A stretch of 22,820 nucleotides of DNA from the IMG/VR virus record IMGVR_UViG_3300050821_001002, positions 1 to 22,820 of that record; one strand, 5' to 3'. Under the pieces are notes generated by a model. That model was not told where the DNA came from and made no database searches. It saw only the letters and a list, made by a program, of their open reading frames with translations. Below, in pieces: positions 6,357-12,246 of the stretch (positions are counted from its first letter, which is position 1; each line of letters starts with the position of its first letter). Origin of the DNA: a virus. The translations under genes were made by a program, and so were the position numbers.

Positions 6357-6553
6357 CGCTTCTTGATCCGCTCGCGGCGCTTCAGCTCGGTCTCAATTGC
6401 TTCTCGGATTAAATCTAGCCGATCCTCGCCCTCCTCAAGTGCCGCGTCCATGCGCGCCTTAGCGCCCTCTGGAAGGGTAAGGTTGACGTTCTCGGCCCAT
6501 AGTTTTTTGCGCCCCATCTTGCGGGGAATATCGCGTACATGAATTTCGGTCAA
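6338..6553 (-). CDS. Ribbon-helix-helix DNA-binding protein, 71 aa
   Basis: This is the only supported minus-strand gene. Residues 21-28 (ENVNLTLP) form the beta-strand that contacts DNA in MetJ/Arc-type repressors. Helix A follows (GAKARMDAAL), then helix B (RLDLIREAIETELKRRE), and a basic tail. I prefer the TTG start at 6553 because AAAGGTGG lies just upstream. The alternative ATG at 6517 has no such site and would give 59 aa. A perfect inverted repeat lies immediately upstream (6562-6605), the expected position for an autoregulated operator. No partner toxin is visible, so it looks like a repressor rather than half of a toxin-antitoxin pair. Confidence 0.75.
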   Translation of the reverse strand: MTEIHVRDIPRKMGRKKLWAENVNLTLPEGAKARMDAALEEGEDRLDLIREAIETELKRRERIKKRHLSPR

Positions 6554-6561
6554 ATTCCACC

Positions 6562-6605
6562 TTTATCGTGTACATGGTATTGACTTTTATCATGTACACG
6601 ATAAA
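6562..6605. promoter_or_regulatory. 15-bp perfect inverted repeat, likely operator
   Basis: The arms TTTATCGTGTACATG (6562-6576) and CATGTACACGATAAA (6591-6605) are exact reverse complements separated by 14 nt. Each arm carries its own TGTACA palindrome (6569-6574 and 6593-6598; centres 24 bp apart), suiting two dimers of a small repressor. GTACATG recurs at 6535-6541 inside the ribbon-helix-helix gene. The repeat lies between that gene and the divergent 6648 gene and overlaps the + strand promoter candidate. Ribbon-helix-helix proteins commonly bind such tandem palindromes. Binding here is inference. Confidence 0.75.
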
Positions 6606-6607
6606 TT
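6580..6607 (+). promoter_or_regulatory. Promoter candidate for the gene at 6648
   Basis: TTGACT at 6580-6585 and TAAATT at 6602-6607 are separated by 16 nt. The right operator arm fills most of the spacer and the edge of the -10, so a bound repressor would block RNA polymerase. Transcription would begin near 6614, downstream of the TTG at 6606 and upstream of the ATG at 6648, supporting the later start. Confidence 0.5.
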
Positions 6608-6647
6608 GCAAGGACGACGACTACAGAAATTGAGAGATGAGCAAAGC

Positions 6648-7031
6648 ATGAGTTGGCTGTATGGCGAGCCCGTCACCGGAGACATCGCGGACTTCCGTCA
6701 GGTGCGCATGGATTTTTGCTACGGCGCATCGAACGAATACATCATGCACAAAGATCACGTCGCGCGCTTTGTCGAAGCGAGCGTGAAGCTTCACCACACG
6801 CCCGGCATCAATCCAGCAAACAAAAACACCACTGCGCCGATCTGGCGCATCACCAGCGCCCCGCTGCACGGTTCTAGCTATTGGTGGACGACGCCTAGTC
6901 TCAAAGGGAACGACGATCCTGCGGGAGCGACAGTCGTCAATGGTGGCCCTTCGGAGACCGTTTTCGTTGACCGGGAATATGTCGATCGGATCAACCGCGA
7001 AGAGGATGAAATGGAAGCGGCGGGTGAATAG
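6648..7031 (+). CDS. Protein of unknown function under the operator, 127 aa
   Basis: The protein is not recognised. The ATG at 6648 is chosen because the TTG at 6606 lies upstream of the predicted transcription start; a GAGAG stretch near 6632 is the only upstream purine-rich site. The sequence is soluble and mixed, with RVRMDFCYG-like strand content (QVRMDFCYGASNEY), aromatic residues (SSYWWTTP) and an acidic C-terminus (REEDEMEAAGE). It is the first gene rightward of the divergent repressor, so it and the genes to 8096 may be the repressor's target operon. Confidence 0.65.
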   Translation: MSWLYGEPVTGDIADFRQVRMDFCYGASNEYIMHKDHVARFVEASVKLHHTPGINPANKNTTAPIWRITSAPLHGSSYWWTTPSLKGNDDPAGATVVNGGPSETVFVDREYVDRINREEDEMEAAGE

Positions 7032-7051
7032 GGATAATGCGGAGGTGCGAC

Positions 7052-7231
7052 ATGATGCGCTGGCTTGAACAATGGTGGTGCCCGCACATGGGCAAAACTA
7101 TCGCCGTCCCGCTTGTTCGGCAGAGGCAAGGCGAGCCGGATTTTGATGCCACGATATGCTGCGATTGCGGCAAGGTTTTGGTCCGCTCATGGACTGACAA
7201 TGCGGGCACAGAGGTAAAGGAAAGCACATGA
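7052..7231 (+). CDS. Small Trp/Cys protein, 59 aa
   Basis: GGAGG at 7041-7045 lies 6 nt before the ATG at 7052, which is therefore preferred over the ATG at 7037. The protein has an N-terminal MMRWLEQWWCPH and a C-terminal ICCDCGKVLVRSW, so four cysteines and a histidine could form a zinc ribbon. Similar short zinc-ribbon proteins are common in phage early regions. The function is unknown. The TGA overlaps the next ATG. Confidence 0.65.
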   Translation: MMRWLEQWWCPHMGKTIAVPLVRQRQGEPDFDATICCDCGKVLVRSWTDNAGTEVKEST

Positions 7232-7875
7232 CCGAAGCACCAAAGCAGCGCGTGGAACTTACGGCACCGCGCCGCGACGGCCGCAGTGCGCTCCAATGGG
7301 ACAAGGAAGCGCGGGCGCTAAAGACATTCGATCCTAATCCCTCAAAGGTCGTTTGGGATCGGACACAGAAGCGTCCCGCCGGCTCAAATGCCGAAGAGTG
7401 GCAATTGTTCTTGTCGGAATATCTTGAAAGCCGTCCAGCGACACCGGCCGCGTTAACTTACGTCGCCGTCCAGATCGCCGAAGCGATTGAAGCGGCGGCA
7501 AACAAGCCTCCCTGCGGGGAGTGCCACCTCAAGCCCGGCGAAACTTGCGACATCTGTCGAAAGCAAGGGCAGGCCCTTCTAACGATTGCTGACATCGCCG
7601 AAGGCAGCGGGACCGTCAACAGCCTGCCTCACATCGCCAAGGTCGCGCGGGGTGCCTGCGCATGTTTGCAGCCCGGCGGCAATCCGCTCGGCAATTGCGA
7701 AGCGTGCGCTGGAGACGGCGTGCAGCAACCCGATGGCGGCGGATGCGAGAGATGCAACGGCACCGGAAAGTCCTTGAACCAAGAGGCCAAGGAACATCCG
7801 CCGTTTGACAACCCGCGAGATCCATACGCTTCGCCTGATCGGGTACCTCCCGAATATCCGAGAGAGAAGTCATGA
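7228..7875 (+). CDS. Cys-rich protein with DnaJ-like zinc-finger repeats, 215 aa
   Basis: The N-terminal 90 residues are a soluble, partly helical segment. After residue 95 five Cys pairs appear: C96/C99, C107/C110, C144/C146, C157/C160 and C173/C176. CEACAGDG (157-164) and CERCNGTG (173-180) match the CxxCxGxG unit of the DnaJ central zinc domain. There is no J domain (no HPD), so it is not a DnaJ chaperone, only a protein using that zinc module. The start is in an ATGA junction, as is its stop. The role is unknown; protein or nucleic-acid contact through the zinc modules is possible. Confidence 0.75.
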   Translation: MTEAPKQRVELTAPRRDGRSALQWDKEARALKTFDPNPSKVVWDRTQKRPAGSNAEEWQLFLSEYLESRPATPAALTYVAVQIAEAIEAAANKPPCGECHLKPGETCDICRKQGQALLTIADIAEGSGTVNSLPHIAKVARGACACLQPGGNPLGNCEACAGDGVQQPDGGGCERCNGTGKSLNQEAKEHPPFDNPRDPYASPDRVPPEYPREKS

Positions 7876-8096
7876 CCCCTGAAGTGGTCGTCAGCTACGA
7901 GAGCATCAAAATTCGCTTCGGCGGAATATTGCACGTGCATTTGCAGCGACCGATCTTTGCAGTGCAGTCGTGGGTACAGGAGCGGCAGGTAAAATATACA
8001 ATTCAGTACACGACCGCTGGCGGCGACGTGACATCCGAATACGACGACCGTGAGAAGTGGGCATCGATTTTGACTGCTCTCGACAAAATACTCTGA
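7872..8096 (+). CDS. Small beta-rich protein of unknown function, 74 aa
   Basis: The product is not recognised. It begins in an ATGA overlap with the Cys-rich gene and reads as alternating hydrophobic strands (GGILHVHLQRPIFAVQSW, then KYTIQYTTAGGDVTSEY) with a C-terminal helix (WASILTALDKIL). There are no cysteines or membrane segments. It is the last gene before a 174-nt gap holding the late promoter candidate. Confidence 0.65.
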   Translation: MTPEVVVSYESIKIRFGGILHVHLQRPIFAVQSWVQERQVKYTIQYTTAGGDVTSEYDDREKWASILTALDKIL

Positions 8097-8176
8097 TCGG
8101 CTCTCGCGAACTGTCACGTCGGTAAATGGGCTTCGTAACCCTTGACAATGCCCCGTGATTAAGTGGCGGTCGTCTC

Positions 8177-8206
8177 TTGACAACCCCCGGGCTCAAGCTC
8201 CATAAA
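8177..8206 (+). promoter_or_regulatory. Candidate promoter of the late block
   Basis: A perfect TTGACA at 8177-8182 is followed after 18 nt by CATAAA at 8201-8206. It lies in the only sizeable gap before the packaging and head genes, so it could drive the whole late block. The octamer CTTGACAA at 8176-8183 also occurs at 8141-8148, 35 bp upstream, but the first copy has no usable -10. That repeat might be an activator site. Confidence 0.5.
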
Positions 8207-8270
8207 AGCAGAAGATGATTTGCGCCGCCCCGGGGAAACTCGATGGGCGACTTTTTCGTGGGAAATCGCT

Positions 8271-8504
8271 ATGGGCGATGTCGTTAAATTATTCCACGGG
8301 CGCGTGAAGCGCGGCAAGAAATTGCCCAAGCCCGTTTTGTGCAAGGAATGTGACGAGCCGATTGAGGCTGCGAGATTGCAGGCCTTGGCTGGTGATATCC
8401 TCAAATGCACGCGCTGCATTTCCTGCCAACGCGCTATGGAAAGGCGCTTTAACCGCGAAATGGATGCGGTGCGCGACTATCAAACGGTGCAGATCATCCG
8501 GTGA
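8271..8504 (+). CDS. DksA/TraR-type C4 zinc-finger protein, 77 aa
   Basis: The family pattern is clear: C24-x2-C27, then PIEAARLQAL (30-39, the conserved P-x5-R-x2-AL stretch), then C46-x2-C49. A further Cys at 52 gives an extra CISC. DksA/TraR proteins bind in the RNA polymerase secondary channel and change promoter output, and phages carry short versions. At 77 aa it is TraR-sized. The ATG at 8271 is chosen over a TTG at 8220, which would prepend an unrelated Arg-rich segment. Its stop overlaps the next GTG. Its place as the first gene of the late block suggests a transcriptional role there (inference). Confidence 0.8.
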   Translation: MGDVVKLFHGRVKRGKKLPKPVLCKECDEPIEAARLQALAGDILKCTRCISCQRAMERRFNREMDAVRDYQTVQIIR

Positions 8505-9199
8505 AAATCCTGATCTGCGTTCCGGCCTTCGGCCACCAAATGAACTCGCAGACAGCCGTAAGCCTGATTGCCCTGACCAAGGAATTAGCCGATCGGCAGA
8601 TATTCGGCGGCTGCAATGCGGTTTCATTTCCGGATTTAATCGACCTTCGTAATATCTTCCTGACGTTATGGTTCGACCGGTCCGACGCCACGCATTTGCT
8701 GTTGGTCGATGCGGATATGCAATTCGAGCCCCAATTGGTTGGGGATATGTTGCTGGCGGACAAGCCGTTGGTGGGCTGCATTTACCCAAAGAAGCGCTTG
8801 CCGCTATCCTGGGTAGGATCACCGCTGACGCCGCCGGCCGTACCAGAGGACAATCTGCTTGAGCTGGAATACATCGGCGCAGGCGTCATGCTCATTCGCC
8901 GGGACGCAATCGAGGCAATGATCGCCTTTGGCAAGGTGGAGATCGAAACCGATCTGACCAAGACTGCCTTAGCCGGATTGCTGGAGCCTCAAGGCGCAAA
9001 ACGCATTATCAAGGGATTCGACAAGCTGACCAACGAGGAGGGACGATATCTCTCCGAGGATTTCTCGTTCTGCCATCGCTACAGACAGGCAGGCGGCAAG
9101 GTCTATGCCGTCATCAACCATCAAGTGACGCACCTCGGCATTTACCCGTTTACGGGGCGTTACAGCGATATGTATGCGATGAAGGAAGCGGCGGAATGA
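8501..9199 (+). CDS. GT-A fold glycosyltransferase-like protein, 232 aa
   Basis: Residues 1-10 (MKILICVPAF) and 66-75 (LLLVDADMQF) match the GT-A nucleotide-sugar fold; DAD at 70-72 is the DxD-type metal/sugar-nucleotide site. R50-N51 and the later GAGVMLIRRDA, SEDFSFCHRYRQAGGKVY and THLG are also typical of family 2-like phage enzymes. Such proteins transfer sugars to DNA bases, virion proteins or host surface glycans. Which applies here is unknown. A GTG start lies in a GTGA junction with the zinc-finger gene and an ATGA junction follows, so it is part of the packaging operon. Confidence 0.8.
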   Translation: MKILICVPAFGHQMNSQTAVSLIALTKELADRQIFGGCNAVSFPDLIDLRNIFLTLWFDRSDATHLLLVDADMQFEPQLVGDMLLADKPLVGCIYPKKRLPLSWVGSPLTPPAVPEDNLLELEYIGAGVMLIRRDAIEAMIAFGKVEIETDLTKTALAGLLEPQGAKRIIKGFDKLTNEEGRYLSEDFSFCHRYRQAGGKVYAVINHQVTHLGIYPFTGRYSDMYAMKEAAE

Positions 9200-9561
9200 A
9201 TCTGAATGCTGCGATCATCGAGTTTGAATCCGAAGTCGGTAACGTCAGAACCGGCATTTGGTCGGCCGTGTCCCAGACGTGGGAGGAGTACGTTACAATC
9301 ACCTCAGGCGGCCGAAAAACGGAAGCGGCAGCCATTGCCGTTTTCGCCTCGCAAGATGAGGCCGTAGACCGCTGGCTGGAGGCGGTTAGAGTCTATGCAA
9401 AAGGCAAGAACGGGACGCTTTATTGGCGGGCACTGCCCACCCTTGAAAAGGATGAGCGGGGTTGGTTTTCCGTCTATTCTCGTCTGTTGATCTCAGACAG
9501 GCCGGTAACGGCGCGACTTGAGGGCAAAGAACTCGTTCGCTGCTATCCAAAAGCCGCCTAA
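9196..9561 (+). CDS. Protein of unknown function, 121 aa
   Basis: The product is not recognised. The start overlaps the glycosyltransferase stop (ATGA) and its stop overlaps the small-terminase ATG (TAATG). The sequence looks like a compact alpha/beta protein with Trp-rich strands (RTGIWSAVSQTWEEYV, GTLYWRALP, RGWFSVYSRLLI). No signal peptide or cysteine cluster is present apart from one Cys near the end. The position suggests a packaging-operon accessory. Confidence 0.7.
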   Translation: MNLNAAIIEFESEVGNVRTGIWSAVSQTWEEYVTITSGGRKTEAAAIAVFASQDEAVDRWLEAVRVYAKGKNGTLYWRALPTLEKDERGWFSVYSRLLISDRPVTARLEGKELVRCYPKAA

Positions 9562-10046
9562 TGCCCGTCCTCTCCAATCCAAAGCACGAGCGGTTCGCAC
9601 AAGAGCTGGCAAAGGGAAAAACTCAAGCTGAGGCTTACGAAATAGCGGGCTATGTCGCCAGCGAACCCAATGCCTCCCGTCTGACAAGTAATGACAAGGT
9701 TAAGGCGCGGGTCGCTGAGATTATGGAACGCGGCGCTCTCCGGGCCGAGGTGACGATCGCCAGCATCACCGAGCGGCTTATCCGAATATCGGATGCGGGC
9801 GAAGCACTTAAGGATGCCTCTGGCCTTTCCGTTGCTCGGCAAGCGGCCATGGATGCCGCAAAACTTCATGGCCTGATCGTGGACAAGAAGGAAACCGGCA
9901 AGCCCGGCGAGTTCTCGCGGATGGATGAGCATGAACTTGATGATTTCATCGCGCGAGAGAAAGCAGCTCTTGGCGGAGGCCATAGCCGAGAAGCAGCGCC
10001 GGATCATCAAGCGGGAGTGCGAGGAAAGTCTAGCGGCCTTCATTAG
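9561..10046 (+). CDS. terS: Terminase small subunit, 161 aa
   Basis: Small terminase recognises phage DNA and hands it to the large subunit. The N-terminal KHERFAQELAKGKTQAEAYEIAGY (about 8-31) is the classic helix-turn-helix start of this family, followed by a helical oligomerisation region and a C-terminal LDDFIAREKAAL. Length and position directly before the large subunit agree. The last 122 nt overlap the large-subunit gene in another frame, which is long for this window. The C-terminal 25 residues are therefore the least certain part. Confidence 0.85.
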   Translation: MPVLSNPKHERFAQELAKGKTQAEAYEIAGYVASEPNASRLTSNDKVKARVAEIMERGALRAEVTIASITERLIRISDAGEALKDASGLSVARQAAMDAAKLHGLIVDKKETGKPGEFSRMDEHELDDFIAREKAALGGGHSREAAPDHQAGVRGKSSGLH

Positions 10047-11547
10047 GCATGCATGGCATGTTCTGGAGCCGGGCCAGCCTTACACACATGGCTGGCATAT
10101 CGATGCTGGCTGCCAACATCTCGAAGCTGTCACCGATGGGGAAATAACCCGGCTCCTGGAGAACGAACCACCGGGCACGATGAAATCCATGATGGCCACG
10201 GTATTCTGGCCAGCGTGGGTTTGGGGCCCGAAGAAAATGCCGCATAAGCGGTTTCTTGCGACCTCGCACAACGAGCGAAATTCGACCCGCGACACGCTCA
10301 AGTGTAGACGCCTGATCGAATCCGAGTGGTACCAGAGGCTTTGGGGCAACGAGGTCAAGCTGACCGGTGACCAGAACGCCAAGACCAAGTTTGAGAACAC
10401 CGCGACGGGCTTTAGGGAAGGGTGCCCGTTTACTTCAATGACCGGCGTCCGTGCCGATTTTGTGATCCTTGATGATCCGATGTCGGTTGATGACGCCCTG
10501 TCCGACAAGACGCGGGAAGGTATTAACCTGACGTTTCGGGAAGCGTTGCCGACCCGGTTAAACAATCCGGACAGCTCCGCGATCGTTGTTATTATGCAGC
10601 GCCTGCATGAGGACGATACGAGCGGCGTTATCCTGTCCGGGGATTACGGTTACGAACATCTTTGTCTGCCCATGCGGTTTGATCCGCAGCGCAAGTGCAG
10701 CACTTCGATAGGATTTGAGGACCCGCGAACCGAGGAGGGGGAACTGCTGTTTCCCGAGCGGTTCCCTGAATGGGTTGTTGACCGAGACGAGAAGATCATG
10801 GGTCCGACTGCGACGGCTGGGCAAATGCAGCAGTCGCCAATTCCTCGCGGCGGTTCGATCCTCAAGCGCGACTATTGGCAGCTATGGGAAGAAGATAAAT
10901 ACCCGGCCTTCGAATTTGTGCTGGCGAGCGCTGACACGGCCTACACGGAAAAGGAAGAGAACGACCCGACCGGCTTTACGGTCTGGGGTGTATTTCGGGA
11001 CAGGAACGATCAGCCCCGCGTCATGCTGATGTGGGCATGGGCCAAACATTGCGAGTTGCACGGCCAGCCGCTCGAAAAGAAACCCGGCGAGACCAAGAAG
11101 GCGTTCGATATCCGCTCTATGCCGACCTGGGGCCTCGTAGAGTGGATTGCCTATTCCTGCCGCAGGTTCAGGGTGGACAAGCTTTTGATCGAAGCCAAGG
11201 CATCCGGGATCAGCGTCGCCCAGGAAATGCAGCGGCTCTATCGCGAGGATGGCTGGTCAGTCGAGTTGTGTCCGGTGGTGGGCGACAAGGTAGCGCGGGC
11301 GCATGCGGTCGAACCGACGTTCGCTGCTGGTCTCGTGTTTGCCCCGGATGAGGACTGGGCAGAGAAGGTGATCGCCCAAGCCGAGACCTTCCCGAAAAGC
11401 AAATACAAGGATTTGGTGGACTCCACCACGCAGGCCATGAAGTGGATGCGGGCGCAGGGTCTTATCTCGCATAACTTTGAAGCGGCGGCAGAACATCGCG
11501 AGGCGGCGGAGTTAAGGCCGGTTTCTCGTCCATTGTACGATACCTGA
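9925..11547 (+). CDS. terL: Terminase large subunit (ATPase-nuclease), 540 aa
   Basis: This is the motor that pumps DNA into the prohead and cuts it. The Walker A-like P-loop is PPGTMKS at 82-88 and Walker B is VILDDP at 180-185. The C-terminal nuclease has its acidic residues in ASADTAYTEK (D337), LLIEAKASG (E423) and KDLVDSTTQAM (D496, D499). Length is normal for the family. The ATG at 9925 gives a 122-nt overlap with the small-subunit gene. ATGs at 9931 and 9940 are alternatives, but the helical N-terminus (ERKQLLAEAIAEKQRR) looks native, so a long overlap remains in any case. Confidence 0.95.
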   Translation: MSMNLMISSRERKQLLAEAIAEKQRRIIKRECEESLAAFIRHAWHVLEPGQPYTHGWHIDAGCQHLEAVTDGEITRLLENEPPGTMKSMMATVFWPAWVWGPKKMPHKRFLATSHNERNSTRDTLKCRRLIESEWYQRLWGNEVKLTGDQNAKTKFENTATGFREGCPFTSMTGVRADFVILDDPMSVDDALSDKTREGINLTFREALPTRLNNPDSSAIVVIMQRLHEDDTSGVILSGDYGYEHLCLPMRFDPQRKCSTSIGFEDPRTEEGELLFPERFPEWVVDRDEKIMGPTATAGQMQQSPIPRGGSILKRDYWQLWEEDKYPAFEFVLASADTAYTEKEENDPTGFTVWGVFRDRNDQPRVMLMWAWAKHCELHGQPLEKKPGETKKAFDIRSMPTWGLVEWIAYSCRRFRVDKLLIEAKASGISVAQEMQRLYREDGWSVELCPVVGDKVARAHAVEPTFAAGLVFAPDEDWAEKVIAQAETFPKSKYKDLVDSTTQAMKWMRAQGLISHNFEAAAEHREAAELRPVSRPLYDT

Positions 11548-11558
11548 GGATTAATCGA

Positions 11559-11762
11559 ATGCTCGAATCAATCATCACGTTCCTGATCTACATCTGCGTC
11601 GTCGCCATCGTGATCTATCTTGTGATCTGGGTGCTGCGCGACGTGTTGGGCCTACCCATCCCGGCCAAGGTCATTCAGATTTTGTGGGTGATACTGGCGT
11701 TGGTCGCGCTGCTATTCCTGATCAGGCTGTTTCCGGGCATGTCGCACGGGAGGCTGTTTTGA
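11559..11762 (+). CDS. Two-span small membrane protein, 67 aa
   Basis: Hydrophobic segments at about 5-28 (FLIYICVVAIVIYLVIWVL) and 38-59 (VIQILWVILALVALLFLI) are joined by a short LPIPAK turn. This hairpin layout is common in small phage membrane proteins placed after terminase, some of which resemble the Thivi_2564 family (from memory). It could be holin-like, but no lysin is nearby. GAGG lies about 8 nt before the ATG, and the stop overlaps the next ATG (TGATG). Confidence 0.75.
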   Translation: MLESIITFLIYICVVAIVIYLVIWVLRDVLGLPIPAKVIQILWVILALVALLFLIRLFPGMSHGRLF

Positions 11763-12109
11763 TGACCGAGAAACCCGCAACCCTTTCCCTCGATTCGTCC
11801 GAATGGCGGGCGATGCTCGGGCACAACCTCAACCGCGCCGTCGAGTTTCTGCAGGCGAATACGCAGGTCACACCAGAACAGGTGGCCGCGTTCCATCAGC
11901 ATCTCGACCGGATGAAAGCGCTGGTGTCCGCATGGCATCTCAGCGTGCCTCCGGTGGCCAAGGAAGCGGTGAAAGAGGCAGATCAATCCGATGCGCCGGC
12001 TCCGGTGCACTCCAATGGGGAGGCTCCTAAGCCAAGGCGCGGAGGGTGGCCACTCGGGAAGCCGCGCAAGAAGCGCAATGCTCCCGGCATAGCGCAACAG
12101 GTGCAGTGA
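11762..12109 (+). CDS. Small protein of unknown function, 115 aa
   Basis: The start at 11762 overlaps the membrane-protein stop (TGATG) and is preferred over an ATG at 11684 inside that gene. Residues 10-60 are helical (SEWRAMLGHNLNRAVEFLQ, then VAAFHQHLDRMKALVSAW). The C-terminal third is Pro/Arg/Lys-rich (PKPRRGGWPLGKPRKKRN) and resembles an AT-hook-like or nucleic-acid-binding basic tail. The function is unknown. Its stop overlaps the next ATG. Confidence 0.7.
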   Translation: MTEKPATLSLDSSEWRAMLGHNLNRAVEFLQANTQVTPEQVAAFHQHLDRMKALVSAWHLSVPPVAKEAVKEADQSDAPAPVHSNGEAPKPRRGGWPLGKPRKKRNAPGIAQQVQ

Positions 12110-12246
12110 TGAGTGATACGATGATCCACGCACTATCGACCGTTAGTTACAACACCATTCTACGGCGTATTCCGCCTCTGACTTCGGATAGCTATCGCTC
12201 GATCATGATGGCGACTGCGGCATACCTTCGTCCTGATCTTCCGTAA
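12109..12246 (+). CDS. Tiny protein of unknown function, 45 aa
   Basis: It starts in a TGATG overlap and stops in a TAATG overlap with the portal gene, which supports translation although it is too short for homology. The sequence is Ser/Thr/Ile/Met-rich with no membrane segment. Its main role could be to couple translation into the portal gene, because the portal ATG has no obvious ribosome-binding site of its own. Confidence 0.55.
   Translation: MSDTMIHALSTVSYNTILRRIPPLTSDSYRSIMMATAAYLRPDLP

Noticed and set aside
8142-8147. First TTGACA as a second promoter
   Set aside because: No acceptable -10 sits 15-19 nt downstream; retained only as part of the direct repeat.
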